DNA of 51,779 bases from JBGPTF01 sp041490445 (GTDB lineage Bacteria > Acidobacteriota > Terriglobia > Acidiferrales > UBA7541), in contig JBGPTF010000021.1 of assembly GCA_041490445.1 (NCBI GenBank), forward strand, positions 1 to 51,779, read 5' to 3'. The first letter of the stretch is position 1. The number at the start of each line of letters is the position of its first letter. The notes beneath the pieces are model-generated. The model searched no databases and was not told the DNA's origin. It saw only the letters and a list, made by a program, of their open reading frames with translations. Made by a program: the position numbers and the translations under genes. This document shows, one piece after another, positions 50,901 to 51,779 of this stretch.

Positions 50901-51779
50901 TTTGCGGAGATCTATTACACGACGACGGGGAAGCGAATCTTCAACGTGGCGATCAACGGGACGACGGTGCTCGCGAACTTCGACATCGTGGCGGCGGCCG
51001 GCGGGACGTTCAAAGCCCTGGACAAGAGTTTCCCGGTGACCGTGACGACCGGACAGATCACGATCCAGTTCAGCGCCGGCGCAGCCGACCTGCCACAGAT
51101 CAACGCCATCGAGATTCTGCAAGGAGCAGGCGGCAACCCCGTGTCGGTGCAAGTCAGCCCGGCAACGGCATCGCTCACGGCTTCGCAGGCGCAGCAATTC
51201 ACCGCCACGGTGTTGAACGCGATCAATACGGCGGTGACCTGGACGATGAATCCGTTGGTGGGGACATTCTCCGCTGCGGGGCTTTATACCGCGCCCTCGC
51301 CGGTAAGCAGCAGCCAGACCGTGACGATCACAGCGACGAGTCAGGCGGACCCCTCGAAATCGGCTTCGGCAACGGTGAGTCTGGTTCCGGGGGTCACGGT
51401 GCAGGTGAGCCCGGCGACGGCATCGCTCACGGCCCCACAGACACAGCAGTTTACGGCCACGGTGGCGAACACGGCTAACACCGCCGTGACCTGGACGATG
51501 AATCCGTTGGTGGGAATACTCTCCGCTGCGGGGCTTTATACCGCGCCCTCGCCGGTAAGCAGCAGCCAGACCGTGACGATCACGGCGACCAGCCAGGCCG
51601 ACCCGACCAAATCAGCCTCCGCGACCGTCACGCTGACGCCAGTGTCGGTGCAGGTGAGCCCGACGTCGTCATCGCTCACGGCTTCGCAGACGCAGCAGTT
51701 CACGGCCACAGTGCTGAACACGAGCAACACGGCGGTGACCTGGGCGCTCAGCCCGACGACTGGGGCCATTTCCGGCACG
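47964..51779 (+). CDS. Giant secreted subtilisin-like protease with Ig-like repeats and malectin domain (3' end outside window)
   Basis: Open from ATG 47964 to the window end, 1,272 residues so far. Signal peptide (ALCILSLVLVGAIESAFA), an inhibitor-I9-like propeptide (EGTVLVAFRKSVSPVQQ to EVRYAEPDY), then an S8 domain with Asp (AVLDTGVQYTHPDL), His (NGHGTHVAGILG) and Ser (GGSMAAPQVAGTAAL; usual GTS is GGS). After two linker or Ig-like parts come three bacterial Ig-like units, a malectin-like domain (about 908-1052; AIRVNTGGSAYTDPLGQAW, LKFAEIYYTTTGKRIFNVAI), and three more Ig-like units, the last cut. Likely an exported protease with carbohydrate-binding and surface-display modules. Confidence 0.92.
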   Translation, partial: MNRRTRTARRWRGLRVASQALCILSLVLVGAIESAFAGSAGNDAPAPYREGTVLVAFRKSVSPVQQRAILASIGAHEEKQIGVGVHVLEVGRGRVLSSIRSLQASSEVRYAEPDYSQIATGGSPPNDTNVGVQWAIQNTGQMANGVAGTPGADERTLAAWSVTTGTNSVVVAVLDTGVQYTHPDLLTNMWNNPGGIGGCLAGTHGFNVLDHSCDPIDDNTSFNGHGTHVAGILGAVGNNATGVAGVNWTTSIMAVKWGEAGGGGFTSDLITAMDWVIAAKQAGINVRVVNDSLSSPGTPFSQALSNEIDLLGANDILLVVAGGNVNQNNDTVPLYPCSYNRPTMICVAASDQTDNLWINSNIGPTTIQLAAPGANIYSTLRFSNYGYISGGSMAAPQVAGTAALILSLGYQPVSTLRSMILNNVDPLASLTGVVATGGRLNVCKAVPGCATGSSGIPINLGLPVVTGIPQYGAVLGASTGTWSGLPTKYQYQWFRCDSGGLNCAAIPGATSVNYAVLASADVGATLGVTISALNNLGLTPAQSGVVGPVKQAVSPFGITSTVLDGAALSGQVHWEATPAQSVNFVQFYIDGVLSQTATLAPYVYNAGTTGLLDTTTLWNGTHVLGIRALSADNRTYGFYTATVTVANAHGGVVSVQVSPASVSLKEAQVQQFSAVVSGAANTAVTWTLSPPVGTLSPNGLYTAPSPVSSSQTISVIATSVADSTKSASASVSLIPSIAVQISPATSSLLAGQTQQFTSTVTGSSNTAVTWTMNPSVGTLSASGLYTAPATVNSSQTISVSAISVADPTMSATATVNLVPVVRVQVSPTSPITLSPSQTQQFSATVTGTTNPVVTWSLSPAVGTVSSSGLYTAPATITSSQAVTVIATSVADPTKSASGTVTLQPPFNAIRVNTGGSAYTDPLGQAWSADTGFTGTTGTFQVTNAITNTTTPTLYQSLRYGGSFTYTFPAPNAAYTVNLKFAEIYYTTTGKRIFNVAINGTTVLANFDIVAAAGGTFKALDKSFPVTVTTGQITIQFSAGAADLPQINAIEILQGAGGNPVSVQVSPATASLTASQAQQFTATVLNAINTAVTWTMNPLVGTFSAAGLYTAPSPVSSSQTVTITATSQADPSKSASATVSLVPGVTVQVSPATASLTAPQTQQFTATVANTANTAVTWTMNPLVGILSAAGLYTAPSPVSSSQTVTITATSQADPTKSASATVTLTPVSVQVSPTSSSLTASQTQQFTATVLNTSNTAVTWALSPTTGAISGT
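49915..50670 (+). repeat. Ig-like tandem repeats 1-3 of the subtilase
   Basis: Three units of about 250 bases. Each reads VQVSPxxxSLxxxQxQQF, then TAVTWTxxPxVGTLSxxGLY and TAPxxVSSSQT. Units start near 49915, 50171 and 50427 and have diverged in DNA. Confidence 0.85.
51140..51779 (+). repeat. Ig-like tandem repeats 4-6 of the subtilase
   Basis: Three further units starting near 51140, 51394 and 51640. Units 4 and 5 share a 64-base identical run (51268-51331 and 51520-51583), a sign of recent duplication. Unit 6 is cut by the window end. Confidence 0.85.

Noticed and set aside
49915..51779. Repeats as a CRISPR array or VNTR outside genes
   Set aside because: Units are about 250 bases, imperfect and in frame within a protein; there are no short direct repeats with unique spacers.

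Overview
The window reads as a chromosomal piece of an acidobacterium (Acidobacteriota, probably Terriglobia-like). This is inferred from gene content and not from any search: a Ser/Thr kinase with TolB-like and TPR parts, a GWxTD protein followed by a carboxypeptidase-regulatory/outer-membrane-barrel protein, a PDZ-7TM-type histidine kinase with a sigma-54 regulator, and a huge secreted subtilase with repeated bacterial Ig-like modules. GC content is high.

Layout. 1-820: the 3' part of a group I intron inside a 23S rRNA gene, the 3' 23S exon, 5S rRNA and a terminator. 1011-8509: a membrane protein, the kinase, then a minus-strand ArsR / DUF4287-SRPBCC / AHSA1-SRPBCC / VOC cluster whose VOC gene carries an in-frame TAA, and a MacA/ABC-ATPase pair. 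8876-16779: GWxTD protein, barrel protein, histidine kinase and response regulator. 16797-22863: pentapeptide protein, Pta, a secreted unknown, a purD-MOSC-purE overlap operon and a CPBP protease. 22897-26978: rsmG, two parS sites, parA (CTG start), parB, bactofilin and selD. 27021-31860: YdjM-like protein, phosphoesterase, then the minus-strand rpmH-rnpA-yidD-yidC-khpB block. 32873-37875: ffh-rpsP-khpA-rimM-trmD-rplS-rnhB. 38060-41433: TPR protein, small membrane protein, thiE. 41455-43073: a metal-responsive selenoprotein operon. 43265-47267: cytochrome c, glycosyltransferase, PerM-type transporter, glmM. 47964-end: the subtilase, cut by the window edge.

The most notable content is selenocysteine. 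Three genes contain an in-frame TGA exactly where the family has a catalytic Cys, each followed at the right distance by a SECIS-like hairpin: selD itself (Sec16), a membrane-anchored thioredoxin-fold protein with a U-P-Y-C motif (Sec68), and a glutaredoxin-like protein with U-I-F-C (Sec13). The last two form one tightly packed operon with a CsoR-type repressor (complete Cys-His-Cys ligand set, operator on its own start) and a MerT-like membrane protein. This suggests a metal-triggered uptake/reduction system built on two selenoproteins. A TIGR04283-like glycosyltransferase, of a family associated with rSAM/selenoprotein arsenosugar clusters, lies about 0.8 kb downstream.

All calls come from reading the sequence; no database search was run.
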